This document shows, piece by piece, positions 1 through 8,806 of a stretch of 64,000 bases of DNA. The translations under genes and the position numbers were made by a program. Under the pieces are notes generated by a model. The model was not told the DNA's origin. It did not search any database and saw nothing but the letters and a program-made list of their open reading frames with translations. Source of the DNA: Mariprofundaceae bacterium (GTDB taxonomy: Bacteria; Pseudomonadota; Zetaproteobacteria; Mariprofundales; Mariprofundaceae); the NCBI GenBank assembly GCA_030950925.1, contig JAUZQO010000003.1, positions 1-64,000 of the forward strand. Direction: 5' to 3'. How positions within the stretch are numbered: the first letter of the stretch is position 1; every line of letters begins with the position of its first letter.

Positions 1-405
1 AATTAACGTTCGCTTGCGCTGTTAACCTCATCTAGTCAGTCAATAATCAAAGATTATGGAAGACCCGATGCGGTCACAGCTCAAATAAAAATTACAAATT
101 GTAAAGAACATCCTATCACCAAAACAAGCAAACCGTCTCAGCGAGGGCGGCGAAATATAGCGCCGTTTTTCATACTGTCAATAATTTTGTTTTAGTTTAA
201 ATTACTTCAAATTAAACAAACGCTTATCAACAACACCTTCATTACTTAACCGCTGCTTCCAACAGATCTCATGTCGAAGGGCGGCGAACTATGTCGTCTG
301 TTTTTACAGTGTAAACCTTTTATTTTAATCCTAAAAAAAGAACCGATAAATCGCCGCTTATCTCACCTTCAAATAAACACCCAACGTTTTTTGATAACCT
401 CAATC
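1..405. other. Gap without a recognisable gene; two related GC-rich hairpin motifs
   Basis: I see no convincing coding region here. Two similar stretches, about 128-170 and 261-305, share the core GGGCGGCGAA followed by a short loop, a returning arm and a run of five T. In the first, CGGCG (148-152) pairs with CGCCG (161-165) over an 8-base loop before TTTTT, so it could be a weak plus-strand terminator for a gene left of the window. The region is also the 3' side of the minus-strand GGDEF gene, but I see no strong terminator in that direction. Confidence 0.4.
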
Positions 406-1509
406 CTAACCCTTTTGAGAAGCCAACTCCACACGCCTACCACCCAAAGCTTTGGCAATATACATGGCTCGATCAGCTTCTTTCACCAAAGACTTCACCA
501 CTTTATCGGCTTCTGGTGCTGAAAAGGAAACCCCAACACTGATACCAAGCTGATGACTATCGCTTAGCAATGCTGCACAAGACTTAACCATACGCTGAGC
601 TATTTCAATCGCCTTATCACAAGAACAAGCGGGTAAAAAAACGACAAACTCATCACCCCCCATACGAATCAAAGTATCTTGAGAGCGGATACAAGCTTTC
701 GTTTTCTGCGTTACCTGCATCAAAATAGCATCACCCGCAGCATAACCCAACGTGTCATTGATCTGTTTGAATCCATCTATATCAAAATAAATACATGCCA
801 CACACACATTTTTTCCAAACCATTGCGATACATGTTGATGACTATGCGGCTGAAAAAAACGACGGTTATTCATCCCAGTCAAACTATCCGTAACAGAAAG
901 CATCGCCAAACGATCACGTGTAAATGCATTTTCAAGTGTTAAACTCACAATTTGGGTCAAATGCTGTAAAAAATCAGTACTTTGCTTGGGCTGAAAACGT
1001 CCCCCATCACGAGACCCCAAACCCAACACACCAAAAGGTCGACTTCCACGACCAAGCACCAATAACGCCATAGATGCCAAACTTTCATCCTCTAGTTTAA
1101 GCCAAGGAAAATCACTGACGTTCTGTAAGCGCAGTAACCAAACTTTTTTATCTGCCAAGCCCATATTGACAATTTCACCCTGCCCAACCCACTCCAAATC
1201 ACGCTCAGACAATGCTGATAGTCGGCATTGTCCCATAAAACTGGAGCGATCAAACCATAGGCGTACCATATCCAGTTCAAATTTATTTTTTAATACACGC
1301 AGCAATGTAAAGCACAAGGCTTCCGAATCCACGGCCATCAACACCTGTGCCTCTAAATCAAACAACTTGGTAAACAATGCTTCATTGTCATTCAAACGCT
1401 GCATGACTGTCGCAACATATGATTTCAACTCGGCATTTTCCTGCTCAAGCTTTTTAACCCGTCGCACATTCAAATCTTCCACCACAGCATTCCTTGCCTG
1501 CTCACTCAT
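406..1509 (-). CDS. Diguanylate cyclase with N-terminal coiled-coil and DUF484/GAF-like sensor domain
   Basis: Probable c-di-GMP synthase of 367 aa. Residues 15-45 look like a coiled coil, residues 45-200 resemble a DUF484/GAF-type sensory module, and the GGDEF domain covers about 200-367. The catalytic motif GGDEF (284-288) is intact. An allosteric inhibition site RSQD (275-278) lies exactly five residues before it, so the enzyme should be active and subject to product inhibition. No signal peptide or membrane segment is visible, so it is cytoplasmic. It starts with ATG two bases after the L,D-transpeptidase gene and is the last gene of that operon. The signal it senses is unknown. Confidence 0.9.
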   Translation of the reverse strand: MSEQARNAVVEDLNVRRVKKLEQENAELKSYVATVMQRLNDNEALFTKLFDLEAQVLMAVDSEALCFTLLRVLKNKFELDMVRLWFDRSSFMGQCRLSALSERDLEWVGQGEIVNMGLADKKVWLLRLQNVSDFPWLKLEDESLASMALLVLGRGSRPFGVLGLGSRDGGRFQPKQSTDFLQHLTQIVSLTLENAFTRDRLAMLSVTDSLTGMNNRRFFQPHSHQHVSQWFGKNVCVACIYFDIDGFKQINDTLGYAAGDAILMQVTQKTKACIRSQDTLIRMGGDEFVVFLPACSCDKAIEIAQRMVKSCAALLSDSHQLGISVGVSFSAPEADKVVKSLVKEADRAMYIAKALGGRRVELASQKG

Positions 1510-1511
1510 AG

Positions 1512-2786
1512 CTAAAGAGTTTCCTCAAGCAATATTTTCCAGGCTTCCAATGACTTATGACGCACCCAATACATACGCTTATGCGTCACATCTTGGTAAT
1601 TATCGGAGTGATAGACCTGATCAAAGTCAGTCACCACCACTTCACCCTCAGGCCAAGTGTTTGGATCATGGATCACCGTCAAATTTGAAATACTCACATC
1701 AATAAAAGACTTGGAAGCATTCACCCGTCGTTTATGCATTTTCCACAAGCCCAAATTCCAATGTCCTGAATGGAAATTCTTATCATAATGCTTTAAGTAA
1801 GTCTCTGTATCCAAAGATACCCAATCATTCCTCCAAGCATCCATACTTTGACGAATGGATGTTAAAAGCCCATCACGTTTTTTAACATCATCAAACTCGA
1901 AACCTTCCCCGACAACCACCCAGCTATGACCTAGCTTCACATATTTCGACACATTCAAAAGACGGGAGTTCGGTAAGGCAAAACAGCCCTTGGTATCACG
2001 TGGTGGTCGCCGCCCCACACCCTCTGCATAACCATGCATCCAAATACCTGAACCATTTTTATGGTGTAAAACATCCAAAAAATTTGGATAATCAATGGGG
2101 TATGCCACAGGTCCATAGCGTAGTTCAAGATCTTTTCCCTGCAAACGCTTTGAAAACCGATAAATTCCGTTCGGTGTTCTAGCATCACCTTCCACACGTT
2201 TATCCCCAATGGCAGCACCCGTCACCACATATTCATCGGCAACACGCACCAAATCACCCACATTATTGCGCGCATACACAAACAAACGGGAACGTTTTTT
2301 ATCCACAAGGAAAACACTATAAATATTGGCACCGATGGATAATAAATCGACGGGAAATCCTGAAACACCATCCAGTTTATCCACCAGCAATGAAAGACGA
2401 ACATTGGCTTCACGTACACCCAATGACAAATCGGCGGCTTTCAACAAGGCTTTTTGATGACTTAGACCTTTGGCATATTCACCCGCTAATTCAACCGATT
2501 GCACAGCTGAACGGCGATAGGCTTCAGCCTCCAACATCGCCAACAATGGATCTTGGATTCCCCCCTCCACATTTAATACCGACAAAGCTTGTTTATTTTT
2601 CCCTTCATTGAGAGCCAATACTGCTTTCATCGCCAAAATATCATTCTGCGATAAGGATTGAACATTGGGATCTGTGCCATCTTGAAGCACCAAAGCTACC
2701 CTTTGTCGTTCAACATCACTCAACGCTGCAGCTTGCGCCGTCAGCGATAAACTCAAACAAAGTGCAAGCAAGCTCCATCGATTCAA
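1512..2786 (-). CDS. L,D-transpeptidase (YkuD family) with C-terminal NTF2-like domain
   Basis: Periplasmic enzyme expected to make 3-3 cross-links in peptidoglycan or attach proteins to it. I chose the TTG at 2786, which overlaps the upstream TGA and has GAGG about seven bases before it; this gives 424 aa beginning with a clear signal peptide. An upstream TTG at 2813 would add nine residues. The YkuD domain spans roughly residues 150-290, with the catalytic His in WMHGY (H251) and the Cys in TKGCF (C268); TKGC replaces the usual SHGC. The last 110 residues form a Cds6/SnoaL-type NTF2-like domain, and the TPR protein encoded just upstream ends in a similar one. Confidence 0.85.
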   Translation of the reverse strand: MNRWSLLALCLSLSLTAQAAALSDVERQRVALVLQDGTDPNVQSLSQNDILAMKAVLALNEGKNKQALSVLNVEGGIQDPLLAMLEAEAYRRSAVQSVELAGEYAKGLSHQKALLKAADLSLGVREANVRLSLLVDKLDGVSGFPVDLLSIGANIYSVFLVDKKRSRLFVYARNNVGDLVRVADEYVVTGAAIGDKRVEGDARTPNGIYRFSKRLQGKDLELRYGPVAYPIDYPNFLDVLHHKNGSGIWMHGYAEGVGRRPPRDTKGCFALPNSRLLNVSKYVKLGHSWVVVGEGFEFDDVKKRDGLLTSIRQSMDAWRNDWVSLDTETYLKHYDKNFHSGHWNLGLWKMHKRRVNASKSFIDVSISNLTVIHDPNTWPEGEVVVTDFDQVYHSDNYQDVTHKRMYWVRHKSLEAWKILLEETL

Positions 2787-3814
2787 AGTGTTTCCTCGTT
2801 CATAATTTTCCAAACGCCATTCACTTGTTTAAGTATTAATCTTTTTTTATTATCACCATTGTAAGTGTTCGAGCGGAAGGCTTGCTCAAAAGTCACTTGG
2901 GCATGCGACCGATCATCCGTCAATGCAATTTGCACATGCGTTAACATTACTGTGATAAATTTTTTATTACCAATCACACGTGCTTTATAGGCTTCCCAAG
3001 TTGATTGATTTTTAAAACGTGATGGCACAAGGTGATCATCCGCATAGGCCGCAAAATAATCGGGCAAATTTTGCGACTGCCAAGCTTTACGCCATGCTTC
3101 CACCGCCCCTTTCACTTCGGTCAAACTCGCCAGCATGGTCTTCATCTGAGGTTGCTTGGAGCCTGAGATCTGAATGGATGTTGAGTCCACCGTTGGCATG
3201 GCTGGCTTTTGCATCCGTGAGTTCACTGGCACAGAATTTTCGGATGGCTTCACTGGCGTGTTTTTAGCCACCATTGTTGTTGCCACTGAGGATTCACCCA
3301 ATGGTGCGGGATCACGCACTTGCAACAAACGTGTGTAGCGAACTTGCAAACTCTTATCATCCGTCTTTTCCAAAGCTTTTTTGTAATAACTCAATGCCAT
3401 TTTGACGTATAAATCAGCAATATTTTCTTCTGCAATCAAATAACTTGGATGTTTCTTTAAAGATGCTTCCAGCTCAATAATCGCAGCAGGTACATCCCCC
3501 AATTCATTGTAAATCACCGCCAAATTATTATGCGGTTCGGCCAAGTCAGAGCGCAATTCAATCACCCGACGAAAAGATTCAATCGCAGGGTGATAACGCT
3601 GTATTTTGGCTTGTGATACCCCTAAAAGAAACCACGCCTGATAATCTCGCGGATTTTTTTTGACTTGCTGATGCAATAAATCTGCCGCTTCACTTACATG
3701 TCCCGCACTTAATGCCGCACGTGCTTTTTGACTTAAATCTTCACTTGCCTGCGCGTTGACACAAAAAAAAGTCAAACACAACAAGCCAGCTCCCATCCAT
3801 TTCAACCACTTCAT
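2783..3814 (-). CDS. Exported TPR protein with C-terminal Cds6/NTF2-like domain
   Basis: Protein of 343 aa with a signal peptide (residues 1-23, ending near AQA). About three tetratricopeptide repeats cover residues 27-135. A low-complexity Pro/Ser/Thr-rich linker follows at about 165-230, then an NTF2-like domain (about 235-343) of the kind found behind L,D-transpeptidases. It ends in WKIMNEETL, while the downstream transpeptidase ends in WKILLEETL, so the two C-terminal domains are probably paralogous. The two genes overlap by four bases. Likely role: a periplasmic scaffold or partner for cell-wall cross-linking (inference from context). Confidence 0.75.
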   Translation of the reverse strand: MKWLKWMGAGLLCLTFFCVNAQASEDLSQKARAALSAGHVSEAADLLHQQVKKNPRDYQAWFLLGVSQAKIQRYHPAIESFRRVIELRSDLAEPHNNLAVIYNELGDVPAAIIELEASLKKHPSYLIAEENIADLYVKMALSYYKKALEKTDDKSLQVRYTRLLQVRDPAPLGESSVATTMVAKNTPVKPSENSVPVNSRMQKPAMPTVDSTSIQISGSKQPQMKTMLASLTEVKGAVEAWRKAWQSQNLPDYFAAYADDHLVPSRFKNQSTWEAYKARVIGNKKFITVMLTHVQIALTDDRSHAQVTFEQAFRSNTYNGDNKKRLILKQVNGVWKIMNEETL

Positions 3815-3828
3815 ATTTAGCCCCCCTC

Positions 3829-4839
3829 TCAGTTCATGCTACTTGGTCTATGTAGCAACATCCGCAACGGATGCACAGGCCAATGCTGCAACACCGATAG
3901 TTTATGCTCTAAAAACTCCACGGTCTGACGGTGTGGGTGCGCAATGACAATACAACGTTGCTGACGTTGCACGCAAGCTTGCATACGATGCCAAGCTTTT
4001 TGCATGGCTGCTGGCTCAACTGAGTCATCCAAGAAAATAGCACGCGAACCCCAAACCAAACCATACTGCTTTGCCACCGTTGCCGCCAAAGATTTTGATG
4101 ATGTTTTCGAATCCACAAAAAACAACGACTTTTCTCGACATACTTGCATCACCCATGTCATCGGCTCAATCATACTGGTCAAACGTGACCCCATATGATT
4201 ATTGATACCTTCAACGTATGGAACCGCTGTTAAATCATGCATCATCATATTTCGAACCGTAACCTCATCCATACCTACCCTCAAAAAAGAGGCATCCATA
4301 CGATTTTTATAATGCTCTCCCATCGGCTCCATCGGTAAATGCAACATCACCACCTGCCCCGCTTGATGGGTCATTTCCGCCACACTCACCGCAAAGGGTG
4401 CATTGGGTAAAATAGCAATAGTTAAGGGAATTGATAGCGCCAACAAGCGCTTCAAAGCCTCCACATCATAGCCCATATCATCCACTATCAAGGCCAGACC
4501 TGATAATGCTTTTATCGCATACGGAGGCGGCAATACATGATGCAATGGCTTATCCGAAACAACCCCACTTTCTGCTGGCTGGTCAGGTATATGGCGCGCT
4601 AACATCGCCCCCTGTTCACCCAAGATCTTAGCTCGCTCCACCTGCAAAGGCAGTACTTTAGGCACAGCTAAACTTGGTGACACTTGAGGAAGCTTTGGCA
4701 TGTGGTTTTCAGACAACACAATTTTCCAAACCAAAACACCCACAAGTACCAGTAAAACCAGCAACAACCCCAACGTTAAACAAAACAACCATTTCTTTTG
4801 AATGCGCAAGCACTTCACCCTGCTTTGCCTTGCCCCCAT
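3829..4839 (-). CDS. Divergent polysaccharide deacetylase family protein (YibQ-like)
   Basis: 336 aa. A basic N-terminus is followed by one strong membrane segment at about 18-42, then a periplasmic linker and a divergent polysaccharide deacetylase domain (about 110-330). The motif ALIVDDMGYD near residue 117 is the usual start of this domain, and conserved-looking segments NNHMGSR, FVDSKTSS and IAHPH follow. In many proteobacteria this family sits next to an EnvC-type factor and ctpA, as here (the next two upstream genes), which points to envelope or cell-division-related wall processing. Substrate and activity are not established from sequence. Confidence 0.8.
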   Translation of the reverse strand: MGARQSRVKCLRIQKKWLFCLTLGLLLVLLVLVGVLVWKIVLSENHMPKLPQVSPSLAVPKVLPLQVERAKILGEQGAMLARHIPDQPAESGVVSDKPLHHVLPPPYAIKALSGLALIVDDMGYDVEALKRLLALSIPLTIAILPNAPFAVSVAEMTHQAGQVVMLHLPMEPMGEHYKNRMDASFLRVGMDEVTVRNMMMHDLTAVPYVEGINNHMGSRLTSMIEPMTWVMQVCREKSLFFVDSKTSSKSLAATVAKQYGLVWGSRAIFLDDSVEPAAMQKAWHRMQACVQRQQRCIVIAHPHRQTVEFLEHKLSVLQHWPVHPLRMLLHRPSSMN

Positions 4840-4864
4840 GGGGTCAGTTTACACCACAGTCCAA

Positions 4865-6187
4865 TCAACGACGCTCTTGCACCACATGCATCGCTTTCAA
4901 CACATCCAAAGCCCGTTGCAACTGTACATCTTTGGACAAACGATCCGTCATCAACTTCTCTTTGGGTGCGACATCTTTTTTCACAACACCATCTTTTTTA
5001 CCATTGCCATTCGCCAGATGACCTTTCAAGTCACGTTCAAAAATACGCAAACTTTTTTTCTTCTTCGGTTCAGGTTTTAATGTCACCCAAGGCACCTCAA
5101 TATCAGGCTCAATACCTGTGGCTTGAATCGAGCGACCCGATGGGGTGTAATAAAGTGCAGTGGTTAATTTAAACGCCGTGCCATCAGGCAATGGAATAAT
5201 ACGTTGCACCGAACCTTTACCAAAGCTCTTCACGCCCATCAACACCGCCCGCTGATTATCCTGCAATGCACCACTCACAATCTCAGAAGCCGATGCTGAA
5301 CCACTGTTAATCAATACCACCAAAGGCTGACCATCCAACAAATCACCTTTTTTGGCTATAAAATTCATATTTTTACCCACGCGTGATTTGGTACTGACAA
5401 TACCTCCACTATCAAGAAACATATCACTGATTTCCACAGCCTGATCCAACAAGCCACCGGGATTGTTTCTTAAATCCAACACTGCGCCTTTAAATTTTCC
5501 ACCCGATTCTTTTTTAAGCGTGGCGATTTGCTTGGTCAATTCTTTGCTGGTTTGCTCTTGAAATTGTGTCACCCGCAACCAAACATAGCCAGGAGCTAAC
5601 ATCCCACTTTTTACCGATTTCACATGAATGACAGCACGAACAATTTTAATCTCCAAGGGTTGCGGATTTGTTTTACGAAAAATGGTCAATACCAATGGTG
5701 AGCCAGGTTTTCCACGCATCAATTTTACGGCTTCAGGTAACGATAAATCTTTGGCCAATTGATCGCCAATTTTCACAATCAAATCACCCGCCAAAATACC
5801 CGCATGATCAGCAGGTGTATCTTCAATGGGGGAAATGATACGAATACCACCCTCTGCCGATGATATTTCAATACCCAAACCACCGAATTCACCCGTGGTT
5901 TCGACCTGCATCTGCTTATACATCTCTTTATTCATATACGTTGAATGCGGATCAAGGCTGGACAACATGCCACTCAAGGCACCATCAATCAGTTCCTCAT
6001 CCGTCTTATCCTTCACATAAGTACGTTTCACCGCATCCATAATTTGAGCAAACTTATCCAACTGGCGATAGTCAGTGGAGGCTGTTGCTTTCTGATAACC
6101 TTCGGAAGGATTCCAGGCCATCGCACCTGCACCTATCAGTACGGCCGTTCCAGCCAACAACAACATACGTGTCTTCTTCAATTTCAT
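4865..6187 (-). CDS. ctpA: Carboxy-terminal processing protease CtpA (peptidase S41)
   Basis: Periplasmic serine protease that trims or degrades exported proteins. I prefer the ATG at 6187 with GGGG six bases upstream (440 aa). An ATG at 6199 would add MGCN. An N-terminal signal sequence or anchor (about 6-25) is followed by a PDZ domain (about 85-165) and the S41 catalytic domain (about 185-365). The nucleophile lies in GSASASE (about 296-302) and the general-base lysine in SFGKGS (about 324). The C-terminal tail is Lys-rich and poorly conserved. Its place between EnvC-like and YibQ-like genes suggests control of peptidoglycan hydrolases. Confidence 0.93.
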   Translation of the reverse strand: MKLKKTRMLLLAGTAVLIGAGAMAWNPSEGYQKATASTDYRQLDKFAQIMDAVKRTYVKDKTDEELIDGALSGMLSSLDPHSTYMNKEMYKQMQVETTGEFGGLGIEISSAEGGIRIISPIEDTPADHAGILAGDLIVKIGDQLAKDLSLPEAVKLMRGKPGSPLVLTIFRKTNPQPLEIKIVRAVIHVKSVKSGMLAPGYVWLRVTQFQEQTSKELTKQIATLKKESGGKFKGAVLDLRNNPGGLLDQAVEISDMFLDSGGIVSTKSRVGKNMNFIAKKGDLLDGQPLVVLINSGSASASEIVSGALQDNQRAVLMGVKSFGKGSVQRIIPLPDGTAFKLTTALYYTPSGRSIQATGIEPDIEVPWVTLKPEPKKKKSLRIFERDLKGHLANGNGKKDGVVKKDVAPKEKLMTDRLSKDVQLQRALDVLKAMHVVQERR

Positions 6188-6215
6188 ATTGCACCCCATT
6201 TTTCTTTAGCTACGA

Positions 6216-7367
6216 CTATCGGCACCACTTTCTTGGATTCACCGATTTTCCATGATCACGCATTTCAAAATACAATCGGGTTTTCTCAACCCAGCCCGTG
6301 CTGCCAGCATCTGCCAATACATCACCTACATCCACCCAATCACCCACTTGCTTATGAAGCGCATCATTGTGTGCATAAATAGCCAAAACACCATGCCCAT
6401 ATTCCACCACCAGCATCAAACCAAAGCCACCAAACCAATCGGCATAACGTACTTGGCCTGCATGCATGGCATGAACCTGTAAAGCGTTGACCTTTTGATG
6501 ATTTGGTCTCATTTGCACACCTTGTGAGCGGCGATGCAAATAACTCACCTCATCACCAAAGTTCACCACCACTGTACCTTGCATCGGCCACGGTAAATGT
6601 CCTTTTCGGTGACGAATTGACATCTGCTTTGCCAATTTATCACTGCTTCTCAGCGCATATTTCAAACCCGCGAACAACTGCAACAAGGCTTTTTTTTGTT
6701 GTTTCAATGCTTGGTTCCGCTTCTTTTTCAACTTCGCATCATGCCTGAGCGCGACCAGCTTCCGATGCTTAGCTTTCCAACGCTTCTCAGCCTTTGTTTT
6801 CGCCTGATATTTTTTTGATTTTAATGCGGATAGGTGGTCATACTCCAGCTGCAAGGCTTGTTCCACGATCTTTAAATCTTGCAATAATGCTTCCCATACC
6901 TGTCGTTCTTTCGCCTGACCTTCCAGCACAAAACGCATCATATATTGCCTATGTGGGACTTCTGTAACATCACCCCCCACCAAAACATCCAACCAACTGG
7001 GTTCACGGTGATCCCGTTGCCATGCCATATTGGCTTCGGCTTGCATACGTTGTTGCATGTTTTGAATCGTGGTTTTCAAAGCTTGTTTTTGTTTGGATAA
7101 GGCATTCACTTTTCGCTTCGATGCCAACCACTTCTTATCTGCATGTTTAAATTTTTTACGCGCTGATAGCAACTCTTGATCCAACTGATGCATCTCACGC
7201 CCCAACTTACCAAGCTTTACATCCAAAGCTTTTCGCAACTGTCGTAAATCAGCCTGCTCTTGTTTGAGCGTGCGAATTTCATGCTGAATATCACGCGCAC
7301 ACGCGCGCTCTACACTCACAAATAGGCTCAACCCCATCAAAATCACACAACACAGCAGTTTATTCAC
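6216..7367 (-). CDS. EnvC-like murein hydrolase activator (degenerate M23/LytM domain)
   Basis: 383 aa from a GTG start, with a signal peptide (about 1-24). A long charged coiled coil runs to about residue 240 and a LytM/M23 domain covers about 260-383. The zinc-ligand motifs of active M23 endopeptidases appear degraded: the HxxxD position reads RSQGVQM and the HxH position reads YAHND. That pattern is known for EnvC and related proteins, which activate amidases instead of cutting peptidoglycan. The gene overlaps rlmH by eight bases and precedes ctpA. Proposed role: activation of cell-separation amidases at the septum. Confidence 0.85.
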   Translation of the reverse strand: MNKLLCCVILMGLSLFVSVERACARDIQHEIRTLKQEQADLRQLRKALDVKLGKLGREMHQLDQELLSARKKFKHADKKWLASKRKVNALSKQKQALKTTIQNMQQRMQAEANMAWQRDHREPSWLDVLVGGDVTEVPHRQYMMRFVLEGQAKERQVWEALLQDLKIVEQALQLEYDHLSALKSKKYQAKTKAEKRWKAKHRKLVALRHDAKLKKKRNQALKQQKKALLQLFAGLKYALRSSDKLAKQMSIRHRKGHLPWPMQGTVVVNFGDEVSYLHRRSQGVQMRPNHQKVNALQVHAMHAGQVRYADWFGGFGLMLVVEYGHGVLAIYAHNDALHKQVGDWVDVGDVLADAGSTGWVEKTRLYFEMRDHGKSVNPRKWCR

Positions 7368-7809
7368 GATGGTACGGATACCCCTGAGAAATAGACCAAG
7401 CTCGGTACAGTTGTTCCACCACCATCACCCGTGCCATTTGATGTGGCAAGGTTAGCTGGGAAAGTCCCCATGTTTTTCTGGCTTGTTGGCGTATAACATC
7501 CGAGACTCCAGCCGCTCCACCAATCACAAAATCTTGCGTGACATTGCCTGCCAACTGTTGCAATGAGGTTGACCACTGCTTACTTAGCATCTGTTGACCA
7601 TGTTCATCAAACAAAATAAAGCCTTTTTTCACGGCTTTAAGAATATGTTTTTCTTCTTCCTGCTTACGTTGAGCAAGCTGCTTACTGCGACCTTCGGGTA
7701 ACTCGATGACATCTAGCTTCCATGCCCCCGACAAACGCTTGCAAAAACGTGCCTCATATACCGCCAGTTCAGGCACTATTTTCCCAACGACAAACAGACG
7801 AAGTTTCAT
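7360..7809 (-). CDS. rlmH: 23S rRNA (pseudouridine1915-N3)-methyltransferase RlmH
   Basis: SPOUT-family methyltransferase that modifies pseudouridine 1915 in helix 69 of 23S rRNA. The protein is 149 aa, the normal size. The SAM-binding knot region shows FVIGGAAGVS and LPHQMARVMVVEQLYRAW, and the protein ends in the family's characteristic YHRE. The start ATG overlaps the stop of rsfS by four bases, and the usual rsfS-rlmH pairing is kept. Confidence 0.97.
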   Translation of the reverse strand: MKLRLFVVGKIVPELAVYEARFCKRLSGAWKLDVIELPEGRSKQLAQRKQEEEKHILKAVKKGFILFDEHGQQMLSKQWSTSLQQLAGNVTQDFVIGGAAGVSDVIRQQARKTWGLSQLTLPHQMARVMVVEQLYRAWSISQGYPYHRE

Positions 7810-8174
7810 GCCGAGCTACTGGACTCCAAAGACTCTTTTGAAGCAGGTAGTGTCCACAAGCGTTCCAATTGAAGGCTGGCTCGCACATCAGGTAAAAACA
7901 AATGAACCACCACGCCACCCAAATCAACAATCAACCATTCCATTGCGCCAGTACCTTCAATTTTAGCAGGCATACCGTAATCATGAGCAATACTTGATAC
8001 CGCTTGCGCCATCGCTTTCAGTTGACGGTCTGTTCGCCCTGTTGCCAAAACAAAATAATCAGCAAAAGAACATTGACCTTGTACATCCATCAACACAACA
8101 TCTTGCGCCTTTTTATCATCCAAGGCTTCCGTAACAGCTTGGGTTAATGTTTCCAATGTTTTATTCTCACTCAT
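7806..8174 (-). CDS. rsfS: Ribosome silencing factor RsfS
   Basis: 122-aa protein of the RsfS/Iojap family. It binds ribosomal protein L14 and blocks subunit joining under nutrient limitation. Visible hallmarks are DYFVLATGRTDRQ, the GAMEWLIVDLGGVVVHLF segment and LERLW near the C-terminus. It is translationally coupled to nadD upstream and rlmH downstream by four-base overlaps, the common nadD-rsfS-rlmH arrangement. Confidence 0.97.
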   Translation of the reverse strand: MSENKTLETLTQAVTEALDDKKAQDVVLMDVQGQCSFADYFVLATGRTDRQLKAMAQAVSSIAHDYGMPAKIEGTGAMEWLIVDLGGVVVHLFLPDVRASLQLERLWTLPASKESLESSSSA

Positions 8175-8797
8175 TCCTGACCTCTATTAACATCGCACGC
8201 CCCATAGGCGGCGCATATCTCATTACTTTTCTTAGCATCCAACACTGTGGATACATCTTGCCCTGTCAAAATCGCTTGGCGAATCTGACTTGCCGATATA
8301 TTCGGTGGTGCATCCTGAATATAACTTACACATCCAGCACAAGGCTTGCTTGGTGATGCCACCACCCGCCACTCTTGATGGTGGCAGGCTTGTTCTCCCT
8401 CTCGGTTCACCACCACAACATGACACAAGCTTTGGTGTTTCGGGTAGCCCACCCAAGTTGGCATACCTTGCCAAGCATCCATGCCCATCAACCAATAAGG
8501 CACAACATCAAGGGTGTTTGCAATACGCTGCATACTCTCAATCGAAGGCGTCGGACAACACGCATTCACTTCCCAATCCAAAACCTTTACAGCCAGCACA
8601 TCTTCAAATAAAGCTTGCACCCAATGCAGACGCTGATCTGCCGATATGGATGCTGTCAGCGAGCGGTGAACCGCTTGACCCACGGGGATCACCCAAACCT
8701 CATCCAAAGCCAAGACGTGTTGCGCATAAGTCACCAAAGCATGGTGTCCCAAATGTGGCGGATCAAAACTACCACCAAACACCGCTATTTTTTTCAT
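8171..8797 (-). CDS. nadD: Nicotinate-nucleotide adenylyltransferase NadD
   Basis: Adenylates nicotinate mononucleotide to deamido-NAD in NAD synthesis. 208 aa. The nucleotidyltransferase signature GGSFDPPHLGH (residues 8-18, containing HxGH) is intact, and the second signature ISASQIR lies near residue 167. The ATG lies 10 bases after the proA stop, and the gene overlaps rsfS by four bases. Confidence 0.97.
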   Translation of the reverse strand: MKKIAVFGGSFDPPHLGHHALVTYAQHVLALDEVWVIPVGQAVHRSLTASISADQRLHWVQALFEDVLAVKVLDWEVNACCPTPSIESMQRIANTLDVVPYWLMGMDAWQGMPTWVGYPKHQSLCHVVVVNREGEQACHHQEWRVVASPSKPCAGCVSYIQDAPPNISASQIRQAILTGQDVSTVLDAKKSNEICAAYGACDVNRGQE

Positions 8798-8806
8798 AAC
8801 TCGAAC

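Noticed and set aside
4674-5172. Long plus-strand open frames opposite the deacetylase and ctpA.
   Set aside because: They are antisense shadows of well-supported minus-strand genes, with low-complexity His/Pro/Ser-rich translations and no ribosome-binding sites.
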